A DNA stretch of 64,000 nucleotides from Rhynchospora pubera (Eukaryota; Streptophyta; Magnoliopsida; Poales; Cyperaceae), in assembly GCA_028095005.1 (NCBI GenBank), contig CM051460.1, positions 67,557,676 through 67,621,675 on the forward strand, in the 5' to 3' direction. How positions within the stretch are numbered: the stretch's first letter is position 1; each line of letters begins with the position of its first letter. The notes beneath the pieces are model-generated. The model saw nothing but the letters and a program-made list of their open reading frames with translations. It was not told the DNA's origin and made no database searches. The position numbers and the translations under genes are program-made. Below are positions 1 through 13,841 of this stretch, one piece after another.

Positions 1-2262
1 GCAAATAATGCAATTCTGAGTATCATTTGAGAATTCCAATCATTTCTGAGTTCATTTTATGTCATTTTAACACAATAATCTACATTTAAACTCTATATAC
101 TGTCTAGAATATGATATATATGTTATTTATTCACAATGATTGGCTTATAGATGGTAATTACGCAAATAAAGGGAAAATAATACAATTATAAGTATCATTT
201 GAGAATTTCAATCGTTTCTGGATTCATTCTAAGTAATTTCTTCACAATAATCTACATATAAACTCTTTATACTGTCTGCAATATGATTTATATCTTGTTT
301 ATTCATAAAGATAAGATTATACATGGTAATTATGCATATAAAATGCATATAATGCAATTCTGACTATCATTTGAGCATTTAATTTACATTCAACCTCTTT
401 ATACTGTCCAGAATATGATTTATATGTTATTTATTTAAAAAAGATTGGATTATACATGGTAATTATGCAATTCTGTAAATAATTCATTTCTAGTATCTTT
501 TGAGCACTTCAATCGTTTCTAGATTTGTTGTAATTCATTTCAACTCAATAATCTACATTTTAACTATTTATACTGTCTAGAAATTAATTCATATGCCATT
601 TATTCCAAAAGATCGGATTATACATGATAATTACGCATATAAAGTGCAAATAAAGCAATTCAGAGTGTCATTTGAGCAATTCAATCGTTTCGAGATCCGT
701 TTTAAATCATTTAATCACAATAATATACCTTTAAGCTATTTATACTATCTAAAATATGATTCATATGTTATGTATTCAAAAATTTTGGATTATACAAGGT
801 AATTACGCATCTAAAGTGCAAATAATTCAATTCTGAGTATCTTTTGAGCACTTCAATCGTTTCTGCATTTGTTGTAGTTAATTTCAACTCAATAATCTGC
901 ATTTTAACTCTTTATACAGTCTAGAAATTAATTAATATGTTATTTAGTCAAACAGATCGGATTATACATGATAATTATGCGTATAAAGTGGAAATAAAGC
1001 AGTTTTGAGTGTCATTTGAGCATTTTAATCGTTTCGGGATTCGTTTCAAGTCATTTAATCAAATAATCTACCTTTCAGCTATTTATACTCTCTAAAACAT
1101 GATTCAAATGTTATTCATTTAATAATATTGGATTATAAAAGGTAATTACCCATCTAAAGTGCAAATAATTCAATTCTGAGTATAATTTGACCACTTCAAT
1201 CATTCTGGATTCGTTCTAAGTCATTTTATCTCAATAATCTACATTTCAACTCTTTATACTGTCTAAAATATATGATTCATATGTTATTTATTTAAAAATA
1301 TTGGATTATACAAGATAATTACGCATATAAAGTGCAAACAATTCAATTCTGAGAATCATTTGAGCACTTCAATCGTTTATGGATTCGTTCTAAGTCATTT
1401 CATCTCAATAATCTACATTACAACACTTTATACTGTCTATAAATGGTTCATAAGTTATTTATACAAAAATCTTGGATTATACATGATAATTACGCATACA
1501 AAGTGCAAATAATGCAATTCGAAGTGCAAATAATGCAATTCAAAGTGCAAATAATGCAATTCTGGGTATCATTTGAAAATTTCAATCGTTTTTTGATACA
1601 TTCCTAGTTATTTTATCACAATAAACTAAATTTAAACTCTGTATACTATCTAAAATATGATTCAAATGTTATTTATGCAAAAATATTAGATTATACATGG
1701 TAATTGTGCATATAAAGTCGAATAATACAATTCTGAGTATCATTTGAGCATTTCAATCGTTTCTGGATTCATTGTAAGTTATTTCATCACAATAATCTAC
1801 ATTTAAACTCTTTATACTATATAGAATATGATTCTTATGTTCTTTGTTCAAAAAGATTGGATTATACATGGTATTTACGCAAATAAAGTGCAAATAATGA
1901 AATTCTGAGTATCATTTGAATGGTTTCTAGAATCATTCTAAGTAATTTCATCACAATAATCTACACTTAGACTCTTTATACTATCTAGAATATGATTCAA
2001 ATGTTATTTATTCAAAAAGATCGGATTATAAATGGTTATGACGCATATAAAGCGCAAATAATGCAATTATGGGTATTATTTGAGCATTTCATTCGTTTCA
2101 GCATTCATTCTAAGTCATTTTGTCACAATAATTCACATTCAAACACTTTGTACTGTACCGACTAAGATTCACACCTTGTTTTTCAAAAAGATTGGATTAT
2201 ACATGGTAATTACGCATATAAAATGCATATAATGCAATTCTGAGTATCGTTTGAGCATTTCA

Positions 2263-2465
2263 ACAACAGCAACTAAGCCTTTTGTCCCAAACAAGTTGTG
2301 GTAGGCTAGAAAGAAGCCCAACAAGAGTAATTGGGTTTCATTTCCATAGAGATGACTGGATTTTTTACGTTGGCTTGCCTAGCCTATCACAACCCTCCTC
2401 CTTTTACCCGGGCTTGGGACCGGGCTATACTAAACAATGCAAGCAATGCTTAATATAGACGGAGT
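2263..2465 (-). mobile_element. Au-type SINE (TTG-tailed) inserted in the satellite
   Basis: A 203-bp insertion interrupts a satellite monomer. It is flanked by an 18-bp target duplication with one mismatch: TATCGTTTGAGCATTTCA at 2245-2262 and the same with C for A at 2466-2483. Read on the minus strand it ends in a TTG/CTG-rich tail preceded by a stretch containing CAACTTGTTTGGGACAAAAG, the 3' end I recognise from Au-like plant SINEs. The middle carries GGTCCCAAGCCCGGG. It appears full length. A 51-bp fragment of the same family, in the same orientation, lies in an NFS2 intron (51939-51989). Confidence 0.8.
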
Positions 2466-3565
2466 TATCGTTTGAGCCTTTCAGTCGTTCTGAATTCATT
2501 CGAAGCTATTTCATCACAATAATCTACATTCAACAACTTTATACTCTCTAGAATATGATTTATATGTTATTTATTTAAAAAAAATTGGATTATACATTGT
2601 AATTATGCAAATATAAGTGCAAAAAATACAATTCTGATTATCATTTGAGCATTTCTATGGTTTCTGGATTCATTCTAAGTCATTTCGTCACAATAATCTA
2701 CTTTTGAACCCTTTATACTATCAAGAATATGATTCATATGTTATTTTTTCAAAATGATTGGATTATACATGTTAATGACGCATATAAAGTGCAAATAATG
2801 CAATTATGAGTTTCATTTGATCATTTCATTCGTTTCAGCATTCATTCTATGTCATTTTATCACAACAATTTACATTCAAACACTTTACACTGTCCCGACT
2901 AAGATTCAAACCTTGTTTATTCAAAAATATTAGATTATACATGGTAATTACGCTTATAAAGCGCATATAATGTTATTCTGAGTATTCTTTGAGAATTTCA
3001 TCGCAGTAATCTAATTTGTACACTTTATACTGTCTAGAATATGATTCATATCTTGTTCTTTCATAAAGATTGGATTATACATGGTAATTACGCATATAAG
3101 GTGACAATAATGCAATTCTGAGTATCAGTTGAGCATTTCAATGGTTTCTGGATTCATTCTAAGTTATTTCATCATGGTAATCCACATTTAAACTCTTTAC
3201 ACTATCTAGAATATGATTAATACGATATTTATTCAAAAAGATTGGATTATACATGGTAACTACGCATATAAATTTGAAATAATGCAATTCTGAGTCTGAA
3301 GCGTTTCATTTGTTTTTGGATTCATTTTAAGTAATTTCGCCACAATAATTTACATTCAAAGTCTTTATACTGTCTGGAATATATGATACATATGTTATTT
3401 ATTCAAAAAGATTGGATTATACAAAGTAATTATGCACATAAAGTGCAAATAATTGAATTCTGAGTATCATTTGAGCATTTCAATCGTTTCTGTATTCGTT
3501 GTTAGTAATTTCATATTTATAATCTACATTTCAACTGTTTATAGTGTCTGGAAATTAATTCATAT

Positions 3566-4518
3566 GGGTGTGTTTGGAAGTGGAGTGAATAAGAATGAAT
3601 AAGGAATTTTTTTAATAAGAACTGTGAATTAGGAGAATTGTCTATTCATGAATAAGGAGGTGTTGTTTGGTTGGTGTGTTGTGAATAAGAATAGAGAAGG
3701 AAGACTATAATAATAATTTCATTTTGTTTTGTTTTTAAACTACTTTTCATTAGAATAATGGATGAAAATAATATAATAATAATAATTTATATTCATAATA
3801 CTAATAATTAATATTTATGTAATAAATTAGTAATATATAATAATTAATAAATTATTAAAATAATAATTAATAAATTATTAAAATATTAATTAACATAAAT
3901 AATTTTTATTTGAACTGAGAGCGACATCCCATATAATATAATAATAACAATAATATTATTATTACTAATTAAATATAATAATTATTGGAAGAACACAACA
4001 ATAAAGATTTATTTTAGTTTATAATAATAATAATTATTATTAAATCATTATCATAATAAAATAATAATAATAATAATATATAATATAATATAATGTAAGG
4101 TAATAATTAATATATAATTATTAAAAATTAATTATTATTAATGAATAATAATAATAATTAACATAACGCAGTAACAATAATAACAAATATGTAACAGATT
4201 AATTTATCATAATAATTATGGAGCCGTTCACATGGGAGGAGGGAAGCAAAGTTGTCATATGGAGCCGTTCACATGGGAGCATGGAGTTGATTTTTTAAAT
4301 ATATACTAAGGGTCATGGAAACTATTCACATAATATTTTATTATTTTCTCTCTTCTCTGTCCTCTCTCCTCTTTCCTTATTCGATTTAATTCCAGCAAAA
4401 TGGTTGAATAAGAATTAGCTTGTGAATTAGCTATTCACCCTATTCGAAACTTGTTTGATAGCAAAAATGAATAAGCTATTCTGAGAATTGGCTATTCATA
4501 ACCATACCAAACACACCC
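3566..4518. mobile_element. 953-bp terminal-inverted-repeat element in the satellite
   Basis: The element interrupts a satellite monomer. It begins GGGTGTGTTTGG and ends with the exact complement CCAAACACACCC. The flanking bases read ATAT on both sides (3562-3565 and 4519-4522), so the target duplication is short and slightly ambiguous. The ends carry GAATAAG-type words in both orientations, such as GTGAATAAGAATGAATAAGG near the left end and AATGAATAAGC near the right. The interior is almost pure TAATAAT sequence. A 21-bp direct repeat beginning ATGGAGCCGTTCACATGG occurs at 4218 and 4259. There is no coding capacity. The TIR resembles PIF/Harbinger-like MITEs, but the superfamily is uncertain. 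Confidence 0.75.
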
Positions 4519-7500
4519 ATATTATTTATTCGAAAATATTGGATTATACATGATAATTATGCATATAAATCACAAATAATGCAGTTCTGAGTATCATTTG
4601 GGCATTTCAATCGTTTCCTGATACATTCTAAGTGATTTTATCACCATAATCTACATTTAATCACTTTATACTATCTAAAATATGATTCAATGTTATTTAT
4701 TCAAAAAGGTTGGATTATACAAGGTAATTACGCTTATAAAATGTAAATAATGCAATTCTGAGTATCATTTGAGCATTTAAATCGTTGTTGGATTCATTCC
4801 AAGTCATTTCATCGCAATAATATATATTTGAACTCTTTATATTGTCTAGAATATGATTCATATGGTATTTATTCAAAAAGATTGGATTACATATGCCAAT
4901 TACGAATATAAAGTGCAACTAATGCAATTCTTCGTATCATTTGAGCACATCAATCGTTTCTGGATTCATTCTAAGTCATTTCATCTTAGTAATCTACATT
5001 TCAACTCTTTATACTGTCTAGAATATGATTCATACGTTATTTATTAAGATAAGAGTTGATTATGTATTTTAATTACTCATATCATGTGCAAGTAATGCAA
5101 TTCTGAGTATCATATGAGCATTTCAATCATTTCTAGATTTGTTTTAAGTCATTTAATAACAATAATCTACCTTTTTATACAGTTTAGAATATGATTCATA
5201 TGTTATTTATTCAAAATGATTGGATTATACATGGTAATTACGCATATAAATTGTTAATAATGCAGTTCTGAATATCATTTGAGAATTTCAATTGTTTCAT
5301 CATACATTCTAAGTATTTTAAAACAATAATCTATATTTGCAATCTTTATACTATCTAAAATATGATCCATAAGTTATTTATTCAAGAAGATTGTATTATC
5401 ACAATAAAGTACAATTAAACTCTGTATACCATCTAAAATATGATTCATATGTTATTTCTACAAAAAGATTAGATTATACATGGTAATTGCGCATATAAAG
5501 TGCAAACAATACAATTCTGAGAATCATTTGAGCATTTCAATCGTTTATGGATACATTGTAAGTTATTTCATCACAATAATCTACATTTAAAATCTTTATA
5601 CTGTTTTGAATATGATCAACATCTTGTTTATTCATAAAGATTGGATTATACACGGTAATTATGCTTATTAAGAACAAACAACGCAATTCTGAGTGTCATT
5701 TGATCATTTAATTCATTTCTGGATTTATTCCAAGTCATTTCATCACAGTAATCACCATTTAAATCTTTATACTGTCTTGAATATGATTTGAATGTTATTT
5801 ATTCAAAAGATTGGATTATACATGCTAATTACGCACATAAAGTGTAAATAATCCAATCCTGAGTAACGTTTGAGCATTTCATTCGTTTCAGGTTTAATTC
5901 TATGTCATTTCATCACAATAATTTACAATTATTGTCTTTATACTGTCTAAAATATGATTCATATGTTATTTATTCAAAAAGACAGGAGTAGACATTATAA
6001 TTGCGCATATAAAGTGCAAATAATTCTATTCTGAGTATAATTACAGATCTTCAATCCTTTCTGGATTCATTCTAAGTCATGTCATCTCAATAGTACATAT
6101 TTCAACTTTTTATACTGTCTAAAGTAAGATTCATATGTTATTTATTCAAAAAACATTGCATTATACATGGTAATGACGAATATAAAGTGCAAATAAGGCG
6201 ATTCTGTGTATCATTTAAGCATTTCATTCGTCTCAGCATTCCTTCTAAGTCATTTTGTCACAATAATATACATTCAAACACTTTATAGTCCCGAATAATA
6301 AGATTCATACCTTGTTTATTCAAAAATATTGTATTATACAAGGTAATTATGCATATGAAGTGCATATAATACAATTCTTTGTATCATTTGAGCATTTCAA
6401 TGCTTTCTGAATTCATTCTAAGTCATTTCATAACAATAATGCACATTTAAACTCTTTATACTATCTAGAATATGATTCATATGTTATTTATTTAAAAAGA
6501 TTGGATTATACATGGTAATGACGCATATAAAGTGCAAATAAGGCAATTATGAGTATAATTTGAGAATTTAATTCATTTCAGCATTCATTCTAAGTCAATT
6601 TGTCACAATAATTTACACTGACCCGACTAAGATTCATACTCAAAAAGATTGGATTATACATGGTAATTACGCATATAAAGTTCATATAATGTAAATCTGA
6701 GTATTATTTGAGCATTTCAGTCGTTTCTGAATTCATTCTAAGTCATTCCGTCACAATAATCTAAGTTTGTACTCTTTTTACTGTCTAGAATATGATTGAT
6801 ATGTGGTTTATTGGAAAAGATTGGATTATACATGGTAATTAGGCATATAAAATGCATATAATGCAATTATGTGTATCATTTGAGCATTTCAATCGTTTCT
6901 GAATCCATTATATGTCATTTCATCACAATAATCTACATTTAAAATCTTTATACTGTCTATAATATGATTCGTACATTATTTACTCAAAAATATTGGATTA
7001 TAGTTGGTAATTACGCATATAGAGTTCAAATAATGCAATTCTGAGAATCATTTGTGCATTTCATTCGTTTCTGGATACATTGTAAGTTATTTCATCACAA
7101 TAATCTACGTTTAAACTCTTTAGACTATCTAGAATATGATTCATATGTTATTTGTTCAAAAAATTGGATTATACATGGTAATTACGCAAATAAATTACAA
7201 ATAATGCAATTCTGAGTATCATTTAAGCATTTCAATGGTTTATGGATTGTTTCTAAGTCATTTCGTCACAATAATCTACATTTAAACTCTTTATACTATC
7301 TTGAATATGATTCATATGTTATTTATTCAAAAAGATTAGATTATACATGGTAATAACGCATATAAAGTGCAAATAATGCAATTATGAGTATCATTTGAGC
7401 ATTTCAATCGTTTCTGGATACAGTAAGTTATTTCATCGCAATAATCTACATATAATCACTTTATGCTATCCAGAATATGATTCATATGTTATTTATTCAA

Positions 7501-10500
7501 AAAGATTGGAATATACATGTTAATTACGAATATAAAGTGACAATAATGCAATTTTGAATATCATTTGTGCATTTCAATGGTTTCTGGATTCAATCTATGT
7601 CATTTCATCACAATAATATACATTTGAACTCTATATACTATCAAGAATATGATTCATATGTTATTTATTCAAAAATTTTGAATTATACATGGTAATTATG
7701 CATATATATTGCAAATAATGCAATTCTGAGTATCATTTTGTGCATTTCATTCGTTTCTCGATACATTCGAAGTAATTTTGTCACCATAATTTACATTCAA
7801 ACTCTTCATATTGTCTAGAATATATGATTCATATGTTATTTATCCAAAAAGATTGGATTATACAAAGTAATTACGCACATAAAGTGCAAATAATTGAATT
7901 GTCAGTATCATTTGATCACTTCAATCGTTTCTGGATTCCCTGTAAGTCATTCATCTAAATAATCTACATTTCAACTGTTTATACTGTCTGAAAATTAATT
8001 CAAAAATTATTTATTAAAAAATATTAGAGTATACAAGATGATTACGCATATAAATTGCAAATAATGCAGTTCAAAGTATCATTTGAGAATTTCAATTGTT
8101 TCTTAATACATTCTAAGTCATTTTATCACCATAAACTACATTTAAACTCTGTATACTATCTAAAATATTACTCATATGTTATTTACTCAAAAAGAATGTA
8201 TTATACAAGGTAATTACATTTATAATGTGCAAATAATACAATTCTGAGTATCATTTGAGCATTTCAATCGTTTTTGGATTCATTCCAAGTCATTTCATCA
8301 AAATAATATACATTTAAACTCTATATACTGTCTAAAATATTATTCATATGTTATTTATTCAAAAGGATCAGATTATACAAGGTAATTACGATTATAAAGT
8401 GCAAATAATACAATTCTGAGTGTCATGTGAGCATTTTCAATTGTTTTTGGATTCATTCCAAGTCATTTCATCAAAATAGTATATATTTAAACTCTTTGTA
8501 CAGTCTAGAATATGATTCATATGATATTTATTCAAAAAGATTGGATTACATATTGTAATTATGCATATAAAGTGCAACTAGTGCAATTCTGAGTAACATT
8601 TGAGCACATCAATCGGTTCTGGATTCGTTCTAAGTCATTTCATCTCAATAATCTACATTTCAAATCTTTATACTGTTTATAATTTGATTAAGATGTTATT
8701 TATTAAAACAAAGATTGGATTATACATTTTAATTACGCATATAAAATGCAAATAATACAATTTTTAGTATCATATGAGCATTTCAATCGTTTCTAGATTT
8801 GTTTTAAGTCATTTAATAACATTAATCTACCTCTTTATACAGTTTAGAATATGATTTATATGTTATATATTCAAAAATATTGAATTATATTTGGTAATTA
8901 CGCATATAAAGTGCAAATAATGCAATTCTGAGTATCATTTGAACATTTCAATTGTTTCTTGATTCATTCTATATCATTTTATTACAATAATTTACATTTT
9001 AACTCTTTATACTATACAAAATATGATTCATAGGTTATTTATTAAAAAAATTGGATTATACATGATAATTACGCATATAAATTGCAAATAATTCAATTTT
9101 GAGTATTATTTGAGCATTTCAATTGTTTCTGTATTTTTATAAATTATTTAATCATATTAATATACCTTTAAACTCTTTATGTTGTTTAAAATATGATTCA
9201 TATGTTATTTATTCAAAAATATTGGATTATGCATGGTAATTACAAACATAAATTGCCAATAATGCAATTTTTTGAGTATCATTTGAGCATTTCAATTGTT
9301 TCTTGATTCGTTCTAAGTCATTTTATCCCAATAATCAACATTTACATTCTTTATACTGTCCAAAATATGATTCATATGTTATTTATTCCAAACGATTGGA
9401 TTATTCGTGGTGATTACGCATATAAATTGCAAATAATGCAATTCTGAGTATCATTCGAGCATTTCAATTGTTTCTTGATTCATTGTAAGTCATTTATCAC
9501 AATAATCTACATTTAAACTCTTTATACTATCTAGAATATAATTCATATGTTATTTCTTCAAAAGTTTGGATTATATATGTTAATTACGCATATAAAGTGC
9601 AAATAACGCAATTCTGAGTATCATTTGAGCATTTCAGTCGTTTCTGGATTCATTCTAAGTTATTTCATCACAATAATCTACATTTAAACTCTTTATACTA
9701 TTTATAATATGATTCACATGTTATTTGTTAAAAAAGATTGGATCATACATGGTAGTTATGCATATAAAGTGCTAATAATTCAATTCTCAGTATCATTTGA
9801 GCATTTCAATCGTTTCTTGTTTCATTCTAAGTCATTTCTTCACAATAATCTTTATTTAAACTCTTTATACTGTCCAAAATATGATTCATATGTTTATTAT
9901 TTAAAAAGATTGGATTATATATGGTAATTACGTATATAAAGTGCCAACAATGCAATTCTCAGTATTATTTGAGCATTTCAATTATTTATGGATTTATTCT
10001 AAGTTATTTCATCACAATAATCTACATTTTAAATTATTATACTGTCAAGAATATAATTCATATGTTATTTCTTCAAAAATATTGGATTATACATGGTAAT
10101 TATGCATATAAATTGCAAATAATGAAATTCTGAGTATCAGTCGAGCATTTCTATCATTTTTGGATTCATTCTAAGTTATTTCATCATTATAATCTAAATT
10201 TAAACTCTTTATACTGTTTAGAATATGATTCATATGTTATTTATCAAAACAAGATTGGATCTTACATGGTAATTATGCATATGAAGTGCTAATAATTCAA
10301 TTATGAGTATCATTTGAGCATTTCAATCGTTTCTTGATTTATTCTAAGTGATTTCTTCACAACAAACTATTTATTTTATCTAAATAAAAAGATTGCATTT
10401 CAATCGTTTCTTGATTCATTCTGAGTCATTTTATCATAATAACCTACATTTATACTCTTTATATAGTCTATAATATAATTCATATGTTATTTATTTAAAA

Positions 10501-11655
10501 ATAATGATTATACATGGTTATTACGCATATATAGTGCAAATAATACAATTCTGAGTATCATTTGAGCATTTCAATCGTTTCTGGATTAATTCAAAGTTAT
10601 TTCATCTTGATAATCTACATTTAAACTCTTTATGCTGTCTAGAATATGGTTTATCTGTTATTTATTTAAAAAAGATTGGGTAATACATGGTAATTACGCT
10701 TATAAATTGCAAATAATGCAATTCTGAGTACCATTTGAGCATTTCTATCGTTACTGGATTATTCTAAGTCATTTTATCACAATAATCTATATTTAAACTC
10801 TTTAGACTATCTAAATTATGATTCATATGTTATTTATTTGAAAAGATTGGATTGTATATGGTAATTACGCATAAAAAGTGCATATCATGCAATTCTGAGT
10901 ATTATTTGAGCATTTCAATCTTTTTGGATTCATTCAAAGTTATATCATCACAATAATCTACATTAAAAATATTTATACTATGTAGAATATTATTCATATG
11001 TTATTTATTTAAAAAGATTCGAATATACATGGTAATTATGCATATAAAGTGAAAATAATACAATTCTGATCATATATGGATTCATTCTAAGTTATTTCAT
11101 GACAATAATCCACATTTAAACTCTTTATACTGTCCAAAATATAATTCATATTTTACTTATTCCAAAAAATTGGATTATACATGATAATTACGCATATAAA
11201 GTGCAAATAATGCAATTCTGAGTATCATTTGAGCATTTCAATTGTTTCTAGATTCATTTTAAGTCATTTCATTACAATAATCTGTATTTATACTCTTTTA
11301 TTGTCTAGAATATAATTCATATGTTATTTCTTCAAAAAGATTGGATTGTACATGGTAATTACTCATATAAAGTGCAAATAATGCAATTCTAAGTATCATT
11401 TGAGCATTACAATCGTTTCTCGATTCATTCTAAGTCATTTCATCACAATAATCAACATTTAAACTCTTTTATACTGTTTAGAGTATCATTCATATGTGAT
11501 TTATTCAAAAAGATTGGATCATACATGGTAATTATGCATGTAAAGTGCAAATAATGTAATTCTGAGTATCATTTCAGCATTTGAATCATTTCTTGATTCA
11601 TTGTTGATAATTTCATCACAATAATCTACATTTAAACTCTTTATACTGTCTATAA

Positions 11656-12081
11656 TGACGCCGTTCGGATCGGGAGACTTAGAGAAACCAGCAAGCTTAA
11701 CAATACATCACTAGAAGAGGAGTAAGAACTCTACCCAACAGTGGATAAAAGAGGAGATAAACTCAACTCACAAGCAAAATTCGTAATAATTCAATAATCT
11801 ACTTATTACATCATCATATTCAGCTTATAAGGCATTCTACTACATTTAAAATCCACTACACATTAATACAATATCTCAACCATTTTCTCTAATACCAAAA
11901 CACATTAAATAAACTCTTAGAAGACCACAAAGATAGCACAAAATATCATAACAGATTATTAACTCATTTTTAACTAATTAAAACTCAAAATAACTCCCAA
12001 CTAACTTAATAATAACTTTTGAGTACTCCTTTGATTGGATGACGTGGCTCAGATAATTAGTCGGTATCTTGATCGGTGTCA
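11656..12081. mobile_element. 426-bp TG...CA element, probable solo LTR, in the satellite
   Basis: The insertion starts TGACGCCG and ends CGGTGTCA, and is flanked by a 5-bp direct repeat TATAA (11651-11655 and 12082-12086). TG...CA ends with a 5-bp duplication are the hallmark of an LTR retrotransposon, and the size suits a solo LTR. A duplicated satellite block farther right (around 13120) lacks the insertion and shows the junction nearly intact. No gag or pol sequence is present. A MITE with short inverted ends (TGAC-CCG) is the alternative reading. Confidence 0.6.
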
Positions 12082-12504
12082 TATAATATGATTAATATGT
12101 TATTTATTCAAAAAGATTGGATTTTAAATGGTAATTATGCATGGAAAGTGCTAATAATGCAATTCTGAGTATCACTTGAGCATTTCAATCTTTTATTGAT
12201 TAATTTTAAGTCATTTAATCATAATAATCTACATTTAAAATCTTGATAATGTATAGAATATGATTGATATGTTTATTATTCAAAAAGGTTAGAATATATA
12301 CATGGTAACTACGCATATAAATTGCAAATAATGCAATTCTGAGTATCATTTGAGCATTTCAATTGTTTTTGGATTCGTTCTAACTTATTTTATCACAATA
12401 ATCTAAATTTATACTCTTTATACTATGTAGAATAAGATTCATAGTTTATTTATTCACAAAGATTGGATTATACATAGTAATTACGCTTATAAAGTGCAAA
12501 TAAT

Positions 12505-13330
12505 ACAATTCTGATCATTTATGGATTCATTCTAAGTTATTTCATGACAATAATCCACATTTAAACTCTTTATACTGTCCAAAATATAATTCATATGTTA
12601 CTTATTCCAAAATATTGGATTATACATGGTAATTACGCATATAAAGTGCAAATAATGTAATTCTGAGTATCATTTGAGCATTTCAATTGTTTCTAGATTC
12701 ATTTTAAGTCATTTCATTACAATAATCTGTATTTAAACTCTATATTGTCTAGAATATAATTCATATGTTATTTCTTCAAAAATATTGGATTGTACATGGT
12801 AATTACTCATATATTCTGAGTATCATTTGAGCATTACAATCGTTTCTCGATTCATTCTAAGTCATTTCATCACAATAATCTACATTTAAACTCTTTATAC
12901 TGTTTAGAGTATCATTCATATGTGATTTATTCAAGATACCGACTAATTATCTGAGCCAAATTATGCAATTTTGAGTATCATTTGAGCATTTCAATCGTTT
13001 CTTGATTCATTTAAAGTGCAAATTATGTAATTTTGAGTATCATTTGAGCATTTCAATCGTTTCTTGATTCATTGTTGATCATTTCATTACAATAATCTAC
13101 ATTTAAACTCTTTATACTGTCTATAATGATTAATATGTTATTTATTCAAAAAGATTGGATTTTATATGGTTATTATGCATGGAAAGTGCTAATAATGCAA
13201 TTCTGAGTATCACTTGAGCATTTCAATCTTTATTGATTAATTTTAAGTCATTTAATCATAATAACCTATATTTAAATTCTTGATATTGTATAGAATATGA
13301 TTCATATGTTAATTATTCAAAAAGTTAGAT
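12505..13330 (+). repeat. Segmental duplicate of satellite block 11065-12290
   Basis: Beyond ordinary monomer similarity, this stretch follows the block at 11065-12290 with the same private variants in the same order: CTGATCAT..TATGGATTCA, then TTCATGACAATAATCCACA, then GTTTAGAGTATCATTCATA, then TTGATTCATTGTTGAT, then TATGCATGGAAAGTGCTAA. It therefore records a multi-monomer duplication. The right copy has no solo LTR at the matching position. Confidence 0.75.
12931..12958 (-). other. 28-bp inverted copy of the solo-LTR 3' region
   Basis: Twenty-eight bases replacing part of a satellite monomer are the exact reverse complement of 12045-12072, inside the element at 11656-12081. The rest of the element is absent here. 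The segment is bordered by satellite sequence with short shared words (TCAA on the left, AAATTATGC on the right). This looks like a templated filler left by break repair rather than a separate insertion. Confidence 0.8.
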
Positions 13331-13530
13331 TATACATGGTAAAACTATTGAGTATCATTTGAGCATTTCAATTGTTTTTGGATTCGTTCTAACTCATTTT
13401 ATCACAATAATCTTAATTTATACTCTTTATACTATTTAGAATAAGATTCATATTTTATTTATTCACAAAGATTGGATTATACATGATAATTACGCTTATA
13501 AAGTGCAAATAATATAATTCTGAGTATCAT

Positions 13531-13832
13531 GATAATTGCCGCATTAATTTTGACTATTTTTATTAGACATTTTACGACTTACTTCCTTTTGTCAAATACT
13601 ATTAGAAGTACACACTAACCCTTTTAAGCCAATCAATTATAAGAGAAGTCAAAATTAATTTGTTGTTTTAAATATCCAATTTTGTGATGTTAACTGTATG
13701 TTATATCTGTCCCTGTTGATTTGTTCTTGAACCATAGATCAATCACTCATCACTGATTATATTTTTTCTATCTTTAACACTATATTACTGAATGTAATAT
13801 TTTCGTTTGGTTTTCTTTCAAGAAAAAATTGA
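13531..13832. other. Non-coding sequence between satellite and first MITE
   Basis: AT-rich unique-looking sequence with no open frame, RNA gene or repeat that I recognise. Confidence 0.6.
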
Positions 13833-13841
13833 ATAGTAAAT

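Larger units (their letters stand above)
1..13530. repeat. AT-rich tandem satellite array, monomer ~172 bp
   Basis: A near-continuous head-to-tail array. Landmark words recur once per unit: TTGGATTATACATGGTAATT, GCAAATAATGCAATTCTGAG, ATCATTTGAGCATTTCAAT, CACAATAATCTACATTTAAA and ATGATTCATATGTTATTTAT. Successive TTGGATTATA starts at 6649, 6821, 6993 and 7164 are 172, 172 and 171 bp apart. Monomers are diverged, with point changes, partial deletions and subtypes, and none codes for protein (all open frames are short). The array is cut by the left window edge and ends near 13530. It contains three inserted elements, listed separately. A repeat of this length is typical of plant centromeric or heterochromatic satellites; a chromosomal position is inference only. 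Confidence 0.95.

Noticed and set aside
9709..10133. Open frames of 70-72 codons inside the satellite
   Set aside because: Products of individual monomers; the same frames are broken in neighbouring monomers.
1..13530. CRISPR-like or telomeric array
   Set aside because: The unit is 172 bp with no alternating unique spacers, and no TTTAGGG-type repeats are present; this is a plant satellite.
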